Origin: Agapanthus africanus
Lineage: Eukaryota > Streptophyta > Magnoliopsida > Asparagales > Amaryllidaceae
Direction of reading: 5' to 3'
Assembly (NCBI GenBank): GCA_030015575.1
Contig: CM057337.1
Location: 338,530,583-338,594,582, forward strand
DNA length: 64,000 nt
The position numbers and the translations under genes are program-made. The stretch's first letter is position 1, and each line of letters opens with the position of its first letter. Below, piece by piece: positions 33,701-46,510 of the stretch. The notes under the pieces are model-generated. The model worked only from the letters and a program-made list of their open reading frames with translations. It was not told where the DNA came from and ran no database searches.

Positions 33701-34600
33701 CGTGCTTATGATTTTGTGGATTTCATAAGGTTGATTTGATTGTTTGCATGTGATACGCACTTGATTTGATTTTTGCACTCGGTATAGCTCGTATGTGCTT
33801 GCGGTGCATTGATACGTGTTTTGTGCACGCAGTGCACACGTTTATGATTTTATACACCTTGGTACACTCGGTGTTGTTTTTATACGCATTTGAGTTATTG
33901 ATGAGTTTCCGTGCATTTGTTGCACCGGATTGGTATTTCGTGCACTGGATGCACCGGATTTGTATTTCGTGCACTGGATGCACCGAATTTGTATTTCGTG
34001 CATTGGATCCACCGGATCTATACTCCGTATATTGGTTGCACCTGATTTATGTCTTGAGCATTTGTTTCACCAGATTTATGTTTTTGTGTGCGTTTGCACT
34101 TGACGTTCGTTTTCGTGCGCTTTACTGCCCTGGGCAATTTTACGGACCTGACGCGCTTGGGTTGGATTTTTGTGCATATTAGGCGCTTGGTATTGGATTT
34201 TGTGTGCATCGGATGCACTTGAGTTAAATTTTATTCGTGCATGTTGGATACACTTGACTTAGATTTTATTCGTGCATGACAGATGCACTTGATTTGGGTT
34301 TTCACACATGTTGGGCGCAAGATATAAGATATGATTTTGTGCACACCGGATGCACTCGATTGGGATTTTCATTCGTGCAGGTTAGTTGCACGGGGTTGAG
34401 ATTTTCGTGCACTAAAGATGCACTTGATATTGTTGTCGTGCATATCCGTTGCACAGATGTTTTTGTGCACACTCGTTGCACTTAATTTTGCTTTTGTGCA
34501 TATCATGGCACTTATATTGGATTTGATTTCCGTGTGCACCAGACGCACGTGATTATTGGATACGCCTTTTGGGGCTGATTTTGCACTTGAGCACTTTATT
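33701..34600 (+). repeat. F's GTGCA/TGCAC dyad array, right part
   Basis: A degenerate quasi-tandem array. The clearest section (about 33930-34080) repeats a 29-bp unit, of the form 'TTTCGTGCACTGGATGCACC' plus 'GGATTTGTA', about five times with decay. Elsewhere spacing varies from about 30 to 45 bp, but nearly every unit keeps GTGCA and TGCAC arms 5-10 nt apart, able to form a small hairpin. No coding pattern. It stands where pol would be in F. Confidence 0.8.
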
Positions 34601-35232
34601 TTCATGAAGGGCACTATATTAAGTAGTAGCCGAACAGGATTGATATGAGGACAGTACCTGAGTACTTTGCATGCATAAAAATTTTACCAAGAGGTTTTCG
34701 AAAAGGAGCTATAGTCTCGCTATTTCCTACGTGTCCGCGAGCGACACGAACATTTACAAAGGAAAATCTTTTGGGATATTTTAAAATGGCGGAACGTATA
34801 TTTGAGCAAAACATATATGAACATATATTTATTACTTTACAAATGAGCGTTCGTCACTTGTGACGTGAGTTACGCATCACGCGGCTATTCAGAAAAATAT
34901 TTTGCACGTGTTTTATTCTGTTTTAGGAGATTTTTCCAAGGATGCGTACTACATACATATTATAGTATTTGACTAGTGCATATTGGATTTCAGTAGTGGA
35001 TTTCGAGAACTGTATCTCCATTGTAACTTTGATGATTTGCGTGCAAATCCGATGATTTGCGTGAAGCTTGACAGAGTTTGATTTTGAGTTTCGTACTCGT
35101 TTTCGGGCGCACACAATGCGCTGTGGTATTTCTATATCTTCCATGATTTCGGTGCCCCGTTGATTTGAGCTGATTATTGAAATGTTTTAGCATTTGGGAG
35201 TTTAAATTTAAATTTAGGGATCGAATTTATTT
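34601..35232 (+). other. F 3' internal non-coding region
   Basis: Between the dyad array and F's purine tract I see no gene or RNA. A small dyad GATTTGCGTGCAAATC lies near 35034. Confidence 0.6.
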
Positions 35233-35245
35233 AAGGGGGGAAGAT
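35233..35245 (+). other. Polypurine tract of F
   Basis: AAGGGGGGAAGAT directly before TGTAACATTTCAG, the start of F's 3' LTR. Confidence 0.85.
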
Positions 35246-35582
35246 TGTAACATTTCAGAAAATATAAAATATTATTTTTGGAATTTAATATTAAAATAAT
35301 ATATTTCACGAAAACTATCCAATTTGCGAATTTGGGGTTTTCGTAAAATGGTATAAATATATACTAATATTTATGAAATAATTGGAGATTAAAATGATTT
35401 ATTCACTTAAAAATTATATTTATCAGATGTGGTATTTTTATAATTAATTATGTGTAGTTTGAATAAAAATGGATTAGTGCACTACTAATCGCGATTAAGC
35501 CAAATCCGTGTTTCTACATTTTTCCATGGTTGGTGCACCATGACATATTGCATTTGGTTGTATGTTATTTCGTTGGTATTTG
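35246..35582 (+). repeat. Element F 3' LTR, segment 1
   Basis: Begins TGTAACATTTCAG and is AT-rich. It is interrupted by C; the last five bases ATTTG are C's left target duplication. Confidence 0.85.
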
Positions 35583-37618
35583 TGTTGGATATATGTATGC
35601 CCTAGAGGCCATTATATGTATAGTGGATGCTTGGACATGTATATATGTATATTTGATATATGACTTTCTTGTTCGACATGATAGTATGCTATCTGGTTTT
35701 ACTTTATCTGACATGTTTACTTGATACTGTTCATTTGATACATGTTGATAAAGCCCGGAGGATATATGCTTAACTTCCATGGCTATGATGAAGATCATAC
35801 TAGTGGGGCATATGTAGTCTATAAGCATATTCTTGAATGTTCCTAGTCGTAGGTATATCGAGACAGGGCATCGATATTTCAGAGTAGACTAGCATGTACG
35901 TTTCTTGACCCATATGATGGGCGATGGATGATCCCATATCTATTGGTGTTGTGACATCGAAGATTGTATACGGGTGCTCAGTGGAGACTGGGTATACTGA
36001 ACGGACTTACAGAGAATTCCTATATGGTATTATATCTATCGTTGGATAGCAGTTCTCTGGTGACACTGGTACATGTTAGTCTGTAGACCCGAGATCGTCA
36101 TAGAGTCTTGTGTGTTCTCCAACTGTACTTTGATTTCCACCCTACCACGGCTCTACTGAGTCATGCAAACAGGTGGATTTTGGGTATAGTCCCGAGACAC
36201 ATGGAGACAGTGAGCGATAGGAGGTGTTTCGTCTCTCCCGGTATTGGGAGTTGCTGTTGTGCTATGTGCGATTGGCTCTGACTTGAAGTCCCTGGCCAGG
36301 GCTGATGAGATTTACTGATAAGCATTATCAGTAGTTTCTCGACCGGTCATAGACCATATCGACATGACTTATTGAGTTATTAGGGCTCGACGATTCCATC
36401 CTTAGACTTGATATGCAACATATCAGACGAAGTGACCGGACTGTACGGTAAGTGTTGCCAATGGCTCGACAGGAGTTTTGACGGGTTCGCTTGTTTTTCT
36501 TCTGATCGCTCAATACCCGGGTGGCCGTTACGTTTAGCTGACCACTTGCGGCTTATAGGTGTTTTGATATGATCATCACCTACTGCCGGCGTATTGACGA
36601 GTCTTAGAGTCCCACACAGGATTTTTCTAGCTCAGGCGAAATGATGTGGTGTGCATATGTGATATGCGCAGGAGCTCGATTAAATATGAATATGTGATAC
36701 CGTATTTTAATCGGGCGTTCAATATTGGTTGGGTCGTATTTGATATGACTGATTTATTAAATCAAGTGTTGATTTAATATTATCTTTTAGCTCACTTTTA
36801 ATTGACCCTTTTTCTTTTGGATGTATGCATGTATGTTCACACATACACATGATGATGTGCATGCACATATACACACATACATATGTGTCATGGTTGATGA
36901 TATAAAGGAGATGGCAATGCAAGACTTACATGGTTGATAAATATCTAGATTTTGTTAATGATTTAAAGAAAAGAAAATTAGCTATAATGACTCATTTTTC
37001 TACACACTTCTTCTTTGACCATTGACTTTAACTATGGTTATATTTCCTTTGTTCTTTAACCCATCAAAATAATATCTAAATATTTAGCCAACCATGGTTA
37101 TATTTGAGAGTGTCTCATATATAATATTTTCTTTTCATTTATTAAAAATAAGTTTTCATTATATTCACAAAAGCTTTTGCCATCTTCACCTTCCTCCTTC
37201 TTCAAGCTCTCTTGAGTTTTGTTTTGAGTGAGGAACTTAAAAAGGAAGGGTTTTTAAGTGAGTTTACAAACCACATAACTATTCTACACTACCCTAGCCC
37301 TTTAGTGTAGAGTGTTTGCTTCATTTTGTGAAGCTAAGAGCTTGATCTAGAAATCTCCGAGTGGATCATCGTAGATGACGAAGGACCTTGAGCGGAGTCG
37401 TTCCAAGCTTCGTGCAAAGCCGTAGGAGTCCTAAAGACCGAAAGAGTTGGCTACAAAGGTTGTATTTCCTTTTCATTTAGCTTAGACTTCTTATTATGAT
37501 GATATTACCCTAATCTCTAGTTACGATTCGTAGTTCATTTGTAATAGCCCTTTAGAATTTAAAAGTTCACTACTTTATGATATTGCAACCTTACTAGAGG
37601 CGCTACTAAACACCAACA
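35583..37618 (+). repeat. Element C 5' LTR (2036 bp)
   Basis: Runs TGTTGGATATATG to CACCAACA, with 'ATGCCCTAGAGGCC' near the start. Confidence 0.97.
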
Positions 37619-37631
37619 TGGTATCAGAGCC
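37619..37631 (+). other. Primer binding site of C
   Basis: TGGTATCAGAGCC immediately after the LTR; initiator Met tRNA type. Confidence 0.95.
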
Positions 37632-37818
37632 TAGCTAGAGCTTTGGGATAAACCGAACGACGTTTAAAATCATAATCGAACATGAAAAATGACATTTTTG
37701 CATGCTCACTGGAAATTTTTTAAAAAGTTGGAATTTTTGTAATTAATAATATGCAGAAAATAGAGCAGGGTTTTCTATGGATCCGCAAGAAAAATGAGCG
37801 CCTAACTCGACACAACGA

Positions 37819-37864
37819 CCGCGGAACCGCAGCCAAATATGTGTATTTGTGGTGGTTCCGCGGC
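37819..37864 (+). other. GC-rich palindromic cassette in C leader
   Basis: CCGCGGAACCGCAGCC (37819-37834) and GGTTCCGCGGC (37854-37864) are inverted copies 200 nt after the primer site. Confidence 0.75.
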
Positions 37865-38838
37865 GCCGTTGGTGAGGCTTGGACCGTGCGCTCTTGCGTT
37901 GATCCATGGGTATTATATATGCTCTCTGGGAATTTTTATGCAGGTTCAAATGTTGAGATCTATTACTACGGTGGGTATGTTGATGTGTTGATTGATATAT
38001 TTTAACGTCGTCTATGCTTTTCAATTGTTGATATGATATGATGTATAGGATCGTCATGATCGAATGGCCGGGGTTTTATGTGAGACGAGAGTTTATCTTT
38101 TCATTCATGTAAAATTCATTGTATATATATTATTCTTTTATTGCGGCACATCCGGGTTGAGGATGATGTCTCCATTGATGTATATTTTACTTTTTCGCAT
38201 TAGGATAGACCCAAGGAGGGGAGCACGAGTGACCGGGTTCTGGAGTTCAGTGGGAGGCCATCTCGAGGAGTCGAGACCGGGTCTCCTAAACTCCAGTATT
38301 GGAAGGGTCACTTGCCGCTCTCGTAGGGGTCTAAGGGTGTGGGCTTAGCTATTCATCACGACCGTGGAATCCGTATTTTCTATCGTAGGCTAAATATAAA
38401 ATACGGAGTTCCTAATATATCCTATATTTTCATATATGTGTTTCTGCTGCTGATTATTCTGTGATGTGATTGCTTAATATCTGAGACGAATGTGATATTG
38501 TTATATATGTGATATGTAATACTGTTTTTTGTTTTTTCTGTAATGGCTTAGGAACTTAAATGATGGCTTAGGAACTTAAATGATGGGAATACATTAATGA
38601 GATTAATGTAAAAGAAAAGAAACCTAATGATGTTGTAGAATCGGATTTGAAACCCACTCGGCTCCTTTTTATGAAAAAGCAAGTTTTAAAAGATGCGGAG
38701 CTTAAGCCACTTCTTTTCTAAAAACTATTTAGATTCTACAACGAAATCAAGTTCAAAGCGTTAAAGGTTTTCATAAAAACCATCCGCAGCCCTCCGTCAT
38801 TTTAGGAAGCAGAGTACTTAGTATTCATGCTACGTATG

Positions 38839-39027
38839 TTGATTATAGTCAAGGCGTAGTGTACGGTAGCTAAGTGATGTCTTTCTACAAAGCATATGAT
38901 GCGATAAGTTAGGACATTCATGTGATTATGTTGATTATAGTCAAGGGTCATATGGGTGGGTCTAGTTAATCACGAAATGACTGGTAGAACTTGACTAGTT
39001 CTTATGATATGTTAACCATAGCCAAGG
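38839..39027 (+). other. Triple stem-loop array in C leader (loop TATA)
   Basis: TTGATTATAGTCAAGG at 38839 and 38931, and TTAACCATAGCCAAGG at 39012. Units 1 and 2 are identical and pair TTGAT/GTCAA (one G-U). Flanks pair: GCTACG/CGTAGT around unit 1 and CATGTG/CATATG around unit 2. Unit 3 has transition-type changes. Confidence 0.75.
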
Positions 39028-39477
39028 TCATATGCATTTAGGGGTAAAAACTGTATCGGGAATTTCAAGTGTTGAAATTTGCAATGAGATTGCATACCAT
39101 CTATATGATAGTTGGATCCCGATCCCACTGTGAGTAAGAGTTACTCCTAGGAGAGTTTTATACTTTACAATTAGCTAATCTAGTAGGTGTCTAGAAAGGT
39201 GTTAACGGGGTTTGACCTATAGGAAAAACGCGGTTTATTTTAATTAGGTCCGTGTGCAAGCATGGGGAACCTCCTTCAAAGTACCGATACTGGCCTGGCT
39301 GACCGGTTAGTGAAACTGTAGAATGTAATTAATCCTGGCTAGTTTTCTTTTCAGGTTTGAAAGAAAATTTGATAAAAGCAGTGGGAGACATCGATTAGAT
39401 AAGATAATAACCGATCTGATCTTTACAAGAGCATTTCACTGAGTGTATTCTTTTCTCTCTCCTAATGGCAGATACCG

Positions 39478-42400
39478 ATGACAGGACTTAAGCTTCTTTT
39501 AGAGAAAAACAAACTGACTGGACCAAATTATAAAGAATGGTTGAGGAACTTGAACATTGCACTCACATATGATAAAGTATCATATGTCCTCACTACCAAA
39601 GCCCCACCCGTCCCAGGACCTGAATCATCTGTTTCGGATAAGGAGATCCGAAAAACATGGGATATTGATTGCAACACGGCCATGCGCCTCGCGCTTGCTT
39701 CTATGGACAGTATCCATCAGAAACAACACGAGAAGATGGATGTACAATCCATCTTTCTTCATACAAAGGAGTTGTATGAAGAGCAATCTCGTACTTTACG
39801 ATATGACACATCTTGAAAGCTGTTTCAAATGCGGTTGGCCCCTGGTGCATCAGTAGGAGACCATGTTCTGAAGATGATTGGTCTTATAGAAGAACTTGAG
39901 GAACTGGGATGGACTATGGATAATGAGCAATATACAGATATTGTTCTACAGTCTCTCCCCCTCGCCTTTGCTCCATTCAGAGTGAATTTCAATATGAACG
40001 ATTTGGAGAAATCATTGCCTGGACTTCTCAATATGTTGAGAAATGCAGAGAGCATGCTTAAGATAGCGAAAACTCCCGCTCTGCTTTATGGGCCATCTTC
40101 CTCTTCAGTCCCGAAAGCCAAGGACAAGGGAAAGAAGAAGAAGAATCCCACCAAGCCGAGAGGTGGAGTTGAAAAGGCGAAGGGGAAAGACAAGTCTGGG
40201 ACCGCGGGAAGTGGAAAAGGAGAATGTTTTTACTGCCACAAGTCGGGACACTGGAAACACAATTGTGCTTTGTACCTTGCAGATCTCAAGAAGAAGAAGC
40301 ATGTTGATGCTTCCGCTTCAGGTGTGTTTGTAACTGAAAATTGTTTTTCATTAAACTCTACATCTTGGATATTAGATACCGGTTCTGGTTCTCACATCTG
40401 TAATTGTATGCATGGATTGAGAAACAGTAGAGTTTTGAAAAATGGGGACCACACTCTACGGGTTGGAAATGGTTCCAATGTACATGCTGTATCCGTAGGA
40501 GAGTATCATCTGCGGTTGCTTTCAGGATGTATTTTGGTTTTAAACCCTTGTTATTTTGTACCTGGTATGCTATGTAATATAATATCCGTACCTTTGTTGG
40601 ACAATGAAGGATATCATTTTGTGTTGCAAAATAATGTTATGAACAATAACTTTAATCAACAGTTGATTGGGTATGGTACACTAAGTAACGGAATTTACGT
40701 CCTAAACCAACACACAGTTTTCAATATACAACATACAAATAAAAGAAAGATTTCAGATACAAATGAATCTTTTCTTTGGCATTGTAGACTTGGTCATATT
40801 AATGAAACAAGACTAAACAAGCTACATAAAGATTGATAATTAAAACCTTTTGAATATAAATCTTATGCGACTTGTCAGTCTTGTATCAAAGATAAAATGA
40901 CCAAAACTCCGTTTATAGGACACGGAGAGAGAGCTACAGAACTCTTAAGCTTCATACATAGTGATGTATGCGGACCAATGTCTATACATGCTAGAGGCGG
41001 TTTTTCATACTTCATCACTTTTACTGATGATTTCTCAAGATTCGGACACGTGTTTTTATTGAAGCATAAATCCGAAGCCTTCGAGAAATTTAAGGAGTAC
41101 AAACTTGAAGTAGAAAAACAAACTGGCTCGAGTATCAAGAAACTTCGATCAGATCGAGTTGGAGAGTATTTAAGCACTGAGTTTTCAGCCTTCTTAAAAG
41201 AGAATGGGATTCTCTCTTAGCTTACTCCTGCGTACACACCACAGCACAACGGTGTGTCAGAACGGAGGAATCGTACCCTATTAGATATGGTACGGTCCAT
41301 GATGAGTGATGCTGAGTTACCACTTTCCTTTTGGGGACATGCATTAGAGACAGCAATTTATCTATTGAACAGGGTTCCATCAAAGACCGTGTCTACCACT
41401 CCATATGAGATGTGGTGTGGACAGAGACCATCTCTTAAAAGAGTTAGGATATGGGGTTGTCCGGCTTATGTCAAAAAGCAGAATCCGGATAAACTCGAGA
41501 CACGATCGGTCATGTGTACATTTGTGGGATATCCAAAACATTCATATAGATATCTTTTCTACCATAAGGAGGAACAAAAGGTATTTGTTTCTCAACATGA
41601 CACATTTTTGGAAAATGAAATTTTTACAAATAGTACTGATGGCAATGCGGTAGAACTAGAAGAGGTTCTAGAGACACAAATTACTCAGGACGAATTGGTT
41701 GAAACTGATATTACAGTAGAACTTCAAGAACCTCAGCCACTCTGGAGATCTGGTAGAACTTCTCGCCCGCCGGAGAGATACTATGGGTTTCTCATTGATG
41801 GTGATAGAGAAGATTGCATCATGGATGATGATGACCCTACTAGTTTTCTGCAAGCTATCACGAGTGGAGACTCAGTGAAGTGGCTGGATGCCATGAGATC
41901 TGAAATGGAGTCCATGTACACCAACAAAGTATGGACTTTGGACGTTGCACCTCCTGGGATAAAACCCGTAGGGTGCAAATGGATCTTTAAGAAAAAGATA
42001 GGTGTAGATGGACAGGTAGAGACCTATAAAGCAAGGCTTGTAGCGAAAGGTTTTTGTCAAAGACCAGGACTGGACTATGATGAAACTTTCTCTCCAGTAG
42101 CAATGCTTAAATCCATTCGGATCCTACTTACTATTTCTGCTCACTACGACTATGAAATCTGGCAGATCGACGTTAAGACTGCATTTCCAAATGGTGATTT
42201 AGAAGAGTGCGTTTTTATGGATCAGCCAGAGGGCTTCACAGACAGTGGGAGCAGCGAAAAAGCGTGTAGGTTGCTTAAATCCATTTATGGGTTAAAGCAG
42301 GCATCTCGAAGCTGGAACATCTGTTTTGATGATACAATCAAAGAGTTTGATTTTATCAAAAATATAGATGAACCATGCATTTATAAGAAGATTGTAGGGA

Positions 42401-43410
42401 GTACTGTCACTTTCCTCGTATTGTACGTAGATGACATTTTCTTGATAGGAAATGACATTCCTATGCTATAATCGGTCAAATTATTCTTATCACAAAGGTT
42501 CTCCATGAAGGACCTGGGTAATTCCTCGTGCATTTTGGGCATAAGGATCTATAGAGATAGATCCAAGAGATTATTGGGATTGTCCCAATCAAAGTACATT
42601 GATACCATCCTAAAAAGGTTTAGTATCGAAGATTCCAAGCATGGTGCCTTGCCCGCTTGCCATGGAATCACTCTCTCTAAGGACTTCTGTCCGAAGACTG
42701 ATGAAGAGAGAGCTCGCATGAGCATTATACCCTACGCTTCAGCCGTAGGATCTATAATGTATGCGATGATATGTACTCGCCCTGATGTATCTTATGCACT
42801 AGCTGTAGTAAGCAGATATCAATCCAACCCAGGGGAGCAACACTGGATAGCCGTGAAGAGCATTCTTAAGTACTTGCGAAGGACTAAAGAATTGTTCTTG
42901 GTGTATGGTAATGGGGATCTCCAAATAGAGGCCTTTACCGATTCCAGCTTCCAAAGTGATAAGGATGACAGTAAATCTATCTCAGGGTTTGTATTTACCC
43001 TCAATGGAGGGGCGGTATGTTGGAAGAGTTCCAAACAGGATACCGTTGCAGACTCTACGATGGAAGCTGAGTATATTGCTGCAAATGATGCTGCCAAAGA
43101 AGCCGTCTGGATGAAGAAGTTCGTTGCGGAGCTAGGAGTAGTTCCAACCATTATTAACCCAATACCATTGTATTGTGATAATAATGGAGCTACGGCGTTG
43201 CCTAAAGAACCCAGATCCCTTCAAAAGTCCAGACACATCATCAGGTGATATCATTTGATCCGGGAGATAGTTGATCACTAAGAGATCGAGATTCGGAGAG
43301 TAGATACAAAGGATAACACCGCGGATCCACTCACCAAGGCCCTTCCACAGTCGCAACATGAGCGACTTTTTGAGATGTTGGGTGTGAGATACGCCAATAA
43401 TTGGCCTTAG
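39478..43410 (+). pseudogene. gag-pol: C gag-pol polyprotein broken by in-frame stops
   Basis: One reading frame of about 1310 codons from ATG 39478 to TAG 43408-43410. Gag (UBN2-like, from MTGLKLLLEKNKLTG) ends in a CCHC knuckle CFYCHKSGHWKHNC near 40227-40268. Protease LDTGSGSHICN, pre-integrase LWHCRLGHI, integrase core (HSDVCGPM, SDRVGEY, GVSERRN), RT with YVDDI and RNase H with TMEAEYIAAND follow. The integrase motif reads SDRVGEY where B has SDRGGEY. Stops: TGA 39814, TGA-TAA 40834-40839, TAG 41218, TAA 42469, TGA 43246 and TAA near 43279. No frameshift was found. Several stops are best explained by C-to-T change (CAG to TAG, CAA to TAA, CGG to TGA by comparison with B). C is a gag-bearing relative of B, now dead. 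Confidence 0.92.
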
Positions 43411-43424
43411 TGCAAGTGGAAGAT
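43411..43424 (+). other. Polypurine tract of C
   Basis: TGCAAGTGGAAGAT directly before the 3' LTR; one G-to-A change relative to A and B. Confidence 0.85.
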
Positions 43425-45458
43425 TGTTGGATATATGTATGCCCTAGAGGCCATTATATGTATAGTGGATGCTTGGACATGTATATATGTATATTTGATA
43501 TATGACTTTCTTGCTCGACATGATAGTATGCTATCTGGTTTTACTTTATCTGATATGTTTACTTGATACTGTTCATTTGATACATGTTGATAAAGCCCTG
43601 AGGATATATGCTTAACTTCCATGGCTATGATGAAGATCATACTAGTGGGGCATGTGTAGTCTATAAGCATATCCTTGAATGTTCCTAGTCGTAGGTATAA
43701 CGAGACGAGGTATCGATATTCCAGAGTAGACTAGCGCGTACGTTTCTTGACCCATATGATGGGCGATGGATGATCCCATATCCATTGGTGTTGTGACATC
43801 GAAGATTGTATACGGGTGCTCAGTGGAGACTGGGTACACTGAACGGACTCACTGAGAATTCCTATATGGTATTATATCTATCGTCGGATAGCAGTTCTCT
43901 GGTGACATGGTACAGGTTAGTCTGTAGACCCGAGATCGTTATAGAGTTTTGTGTGTTCTCTAACTGTACTTTGATTTCCACCCTACCACGGTTCTACTGA
44001 GTCGTGCAAACAGGTGGATTTTGGGTATAGTCCCGAGACACATGGAGACAGTGAGCGATAGGAGGGGTTTCGTCTCTCCCGGTATTGGAAGTTGATGTTG
44101 TGCTATGTGCAATCGGCTCTGACTTGAAGTCCCTGGCCAGAGCTGATGAGATTTACTGATAAGCGTTATCAGTAGTTTCTCGACCGGTCATAGACCATAT
44201 CGACATGACTTATTGAGTTATTAGGGCTCGACGATTCCATCCCTAGACTTGATATGCAACATATCAGACGAAGAGACCGGACTGTTCGGTAAGTGTTGCC
44301 AATGCTCGACAGGAGTTTTGACGGGTTCGCTTGTTTTTCTTCTGATCGCTCAATACCCGGGTGGCCGTTACGTTTAGCCGACCACTTGCGGCTTGTAGGT
44401 GTTTTGATATGATCATCACCTACTGCCGGCGTATTGACGAGTCTTAGAGTCCCACATAGGATTTTTCTAGCTCAGGCGAAATGATGTGGTGTGCATATGT
44501 GAGATGCACAGGAGTTCGATTAAATACGAATATGTGATACCGTATTTTAATCGGGCGTTCAATATTGGTTGGGTCGTATTTGATATGACCGATTTATTAA
44601 ATCAAGTGTTGATTTAATATTATCTTTTAGCTCACTTTTAATTAACCCTTTTTCTTTTGGATGGATGTATGTATGTTCACACATACACATGATGATGTGC
44701 ATGCACACATACACACATACATATGTGTCATAGTTGATGATACAAAGGAGATGGCAATGCAATACTTACATGGTTGATAAATATCTAGATTTTATTAATG
44801 ACTTAAAGAAAAGGAAATTAGCTATAATGACTCATTTTTCTACACACTTCTTCTTTGACCATTGACTTTAACTATGGTTATATTTCCTTTGTTCTTTATC
44901 CCATCCAAATAATATCTAGATATTTAGCCAACCATGGTTTTGTTTGAGAGTGTCTCATATATAATCTTTTCTTTTCATTTATTAAAAATAAGTTTTCATT
45001 ATATTCACAAAAGCTTTTGCCATCTTCACCTTCCTCCTTCTTCAAGCTCTCTTGAGTTTTGTTTTGAGTGAGGAACTTAAAAAGGAAGGGTTTTTAAGTG
45101 AGTTTACAAACCACATAACCATTCTACACGACCCTAGCCCTTTAGTGTAGAGTGTTTGCTTCATTTTGTGAAGCTAAGAGCTTGATCTAGAAATCTCTGG
45201 GTGGATCATCGTAGACGACGAAGGACCTTGAGCGGAGTCGTTCCAAGCTTCGTGCAAAGCCGTAGGAGTCCTAAAGACCGAAAGAGTTGGCTACAAAGGT
45301 TGGATTTCCTTTTCCTTTAGCTTAGACTTCTTATTATGATAATATTACTCTAATCTCTAGTTACGATTCGTAGTTCGTTTGTAATAGCCCTCTAAAATTT
45401 AAAAGTTCACTACTTTATGATGTTGCAACCTTACTAGAGGCGCTACTACACACCAACA
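43425..45458 (+). repeat. Element C 3' LTR (2034 bp)
   Basis: Begins TGTTGGATATATG, ends CACCAACA, followed by ATTTG. Confidence 0.97.
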
Positions 45459-45463
45459 ATTTG

Positions 45464-46510
45464 TTGATATTTGGCTTTTAGAGAAAAGAAAAAGAGAAAA
45501 GGGAAAAAGAGTGAATTATTGGAGAGAGAGAGTGAGGCATGGGCTTGTGAGGGGGTGAGAATAAGAGAGAGTGACGATAGGAGATAGATAGAGAGGGCTG
45601 CCTCCTTCATTTCCCCTCATTTGTTTTCTTCATCTTTTTCCTCCTCATATTCCTTCCACCTTCACCTCCAAGTATCATCTCAATTTCTTCACCAAAACCC
45701 TATACTACTTTCATTAAAAATGATCCCCACCTTTCTACAAACCCATTGGACCAATCAAAGTTGGATTTTGAAGACTTCGAGCAACTCAAGAAAATTATTG
45801 AGTTGCCAAATGAGGTATAATTCTAGACCCTAGCTAAGTTATTATGTTTAGTGTATTCTAGTTTAGTTTAGAATGTGATTAAGTGTGGATTGTGATCTTA
45901 GAAATTTCCTAGATGAGGTTTAGGGTTTGAGTTGTGTTGTGGTGATGTGTAGTGGTTGTTACAAGACCTTAGTGTGGATTGTATAGCCAAAAATAGAGAA
46001 TAGAACCCAAAATATGACTTAGAAATTTCCCCGTGTCAGTTTTGTGAAGTATGTTAGCCTACAGGGAATCTGGAGCAACCCGGGAAGTTTCTGAGTAAAT
46101 CTAGCATGTACATAGACCTAGGTAAATGACTAGAAGACTACCCTTAAAATACGAACCCCATCAAAGCACCCTAGGCCGGCGAGCTCGGATCTGGAGGCAA
46201 TGTCGCCAGATTTTTGGTGGTGTTTGGTGTTGAGTTTTTGCCAGTATCTCACACTCGCTATAACCTACCTCCTATATTTGCTTGTTTTGTCCCATTTAAC
46301 CTGAGCTAAAATCTGGGAGCTGTTGTGAGTGTTTTGGGCAAAGTTTTCCAAGGTTTGAATGCTTGGTTTTGATGTTTGGATTTGTATTTGGTTGTTGGGC
46401 GTTTGTACGTCAACAACAATGGTTGTTTGGTTGTTTTTGCATGCGTAGGTTATAGGTTCTAGCGTATGAGTGCACCGTGTGCCGTATCGGTTTTTCGGAC
46501 TTGATTTTAA
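45464..46510 (+). repeat. Element F 3' LTR, segment 2
   Basis: F's LTR resumes after C's right duplication and runs to B's left duplication TTTAA (46506-46510). It has a purine-rich run followed by a CTTCAT-rich pyrimidine stretch (45600-45720), the look of a gypsy LTR promoter and leader. No gene. Assignment to F rests on position and the duplications. Confidence 0.75.

Larger units (their letters stand above)
37632..39471 (+). other. C untranslated structured leader
   Basis: About 1.85 kb without a credible gene. It contains the GC cassette, the hairpin CCGTATTTT/AAAATACGG (38371-38406), the hairpin TACATTAAT/ATTAATGTA (38590-38610), the closing stem GTTGTAGAATC/GATTCTACAAC (38632-38642 with 38732-38742), and the triple array. 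Only about 90 bp lie inside the closing stem; the module found there in A and B is absent. A pyrimidine tract ends in CAG at 39471. Confidence 0.75.
35583..45458 (+). mobile_element. Element C: Angela-like copia with gag and pol, in-frame stops
   Basis: LTRs 35583-37618 and 43425-45458 with flanking ATTTG duplications (35578-35582, 45459-45463). The only copia here that retains gag. By eye the LTRs differ by about 3%. Gag-pol lies in one continuous frame broken by several stop codons and no frameshift. Its leader has the GC cassette, single hairpins and triple array, but lacks the three-hairpin module of A, B and D. Confidence 0.97.

Noticed and set aside
33930-34080. CRISPR-like look of regularly spaced 29-bp units
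   Set aside because: The repeats are contiguous with no unique spacers, and the setting is a plant retrotransposon.
33766-34182. 138-codon frame across F's dyad array
   Set aside because: The predicted residues simply echo the DNA repeat; there is no domain and no conservation.
45621-45833. 70-codon frame starting MFSSSFSSSYSF in F's LTR
   Set aside because: It reads a pyrimidine-rich LTR leader, so Ser and Phe codons are expected by composition.
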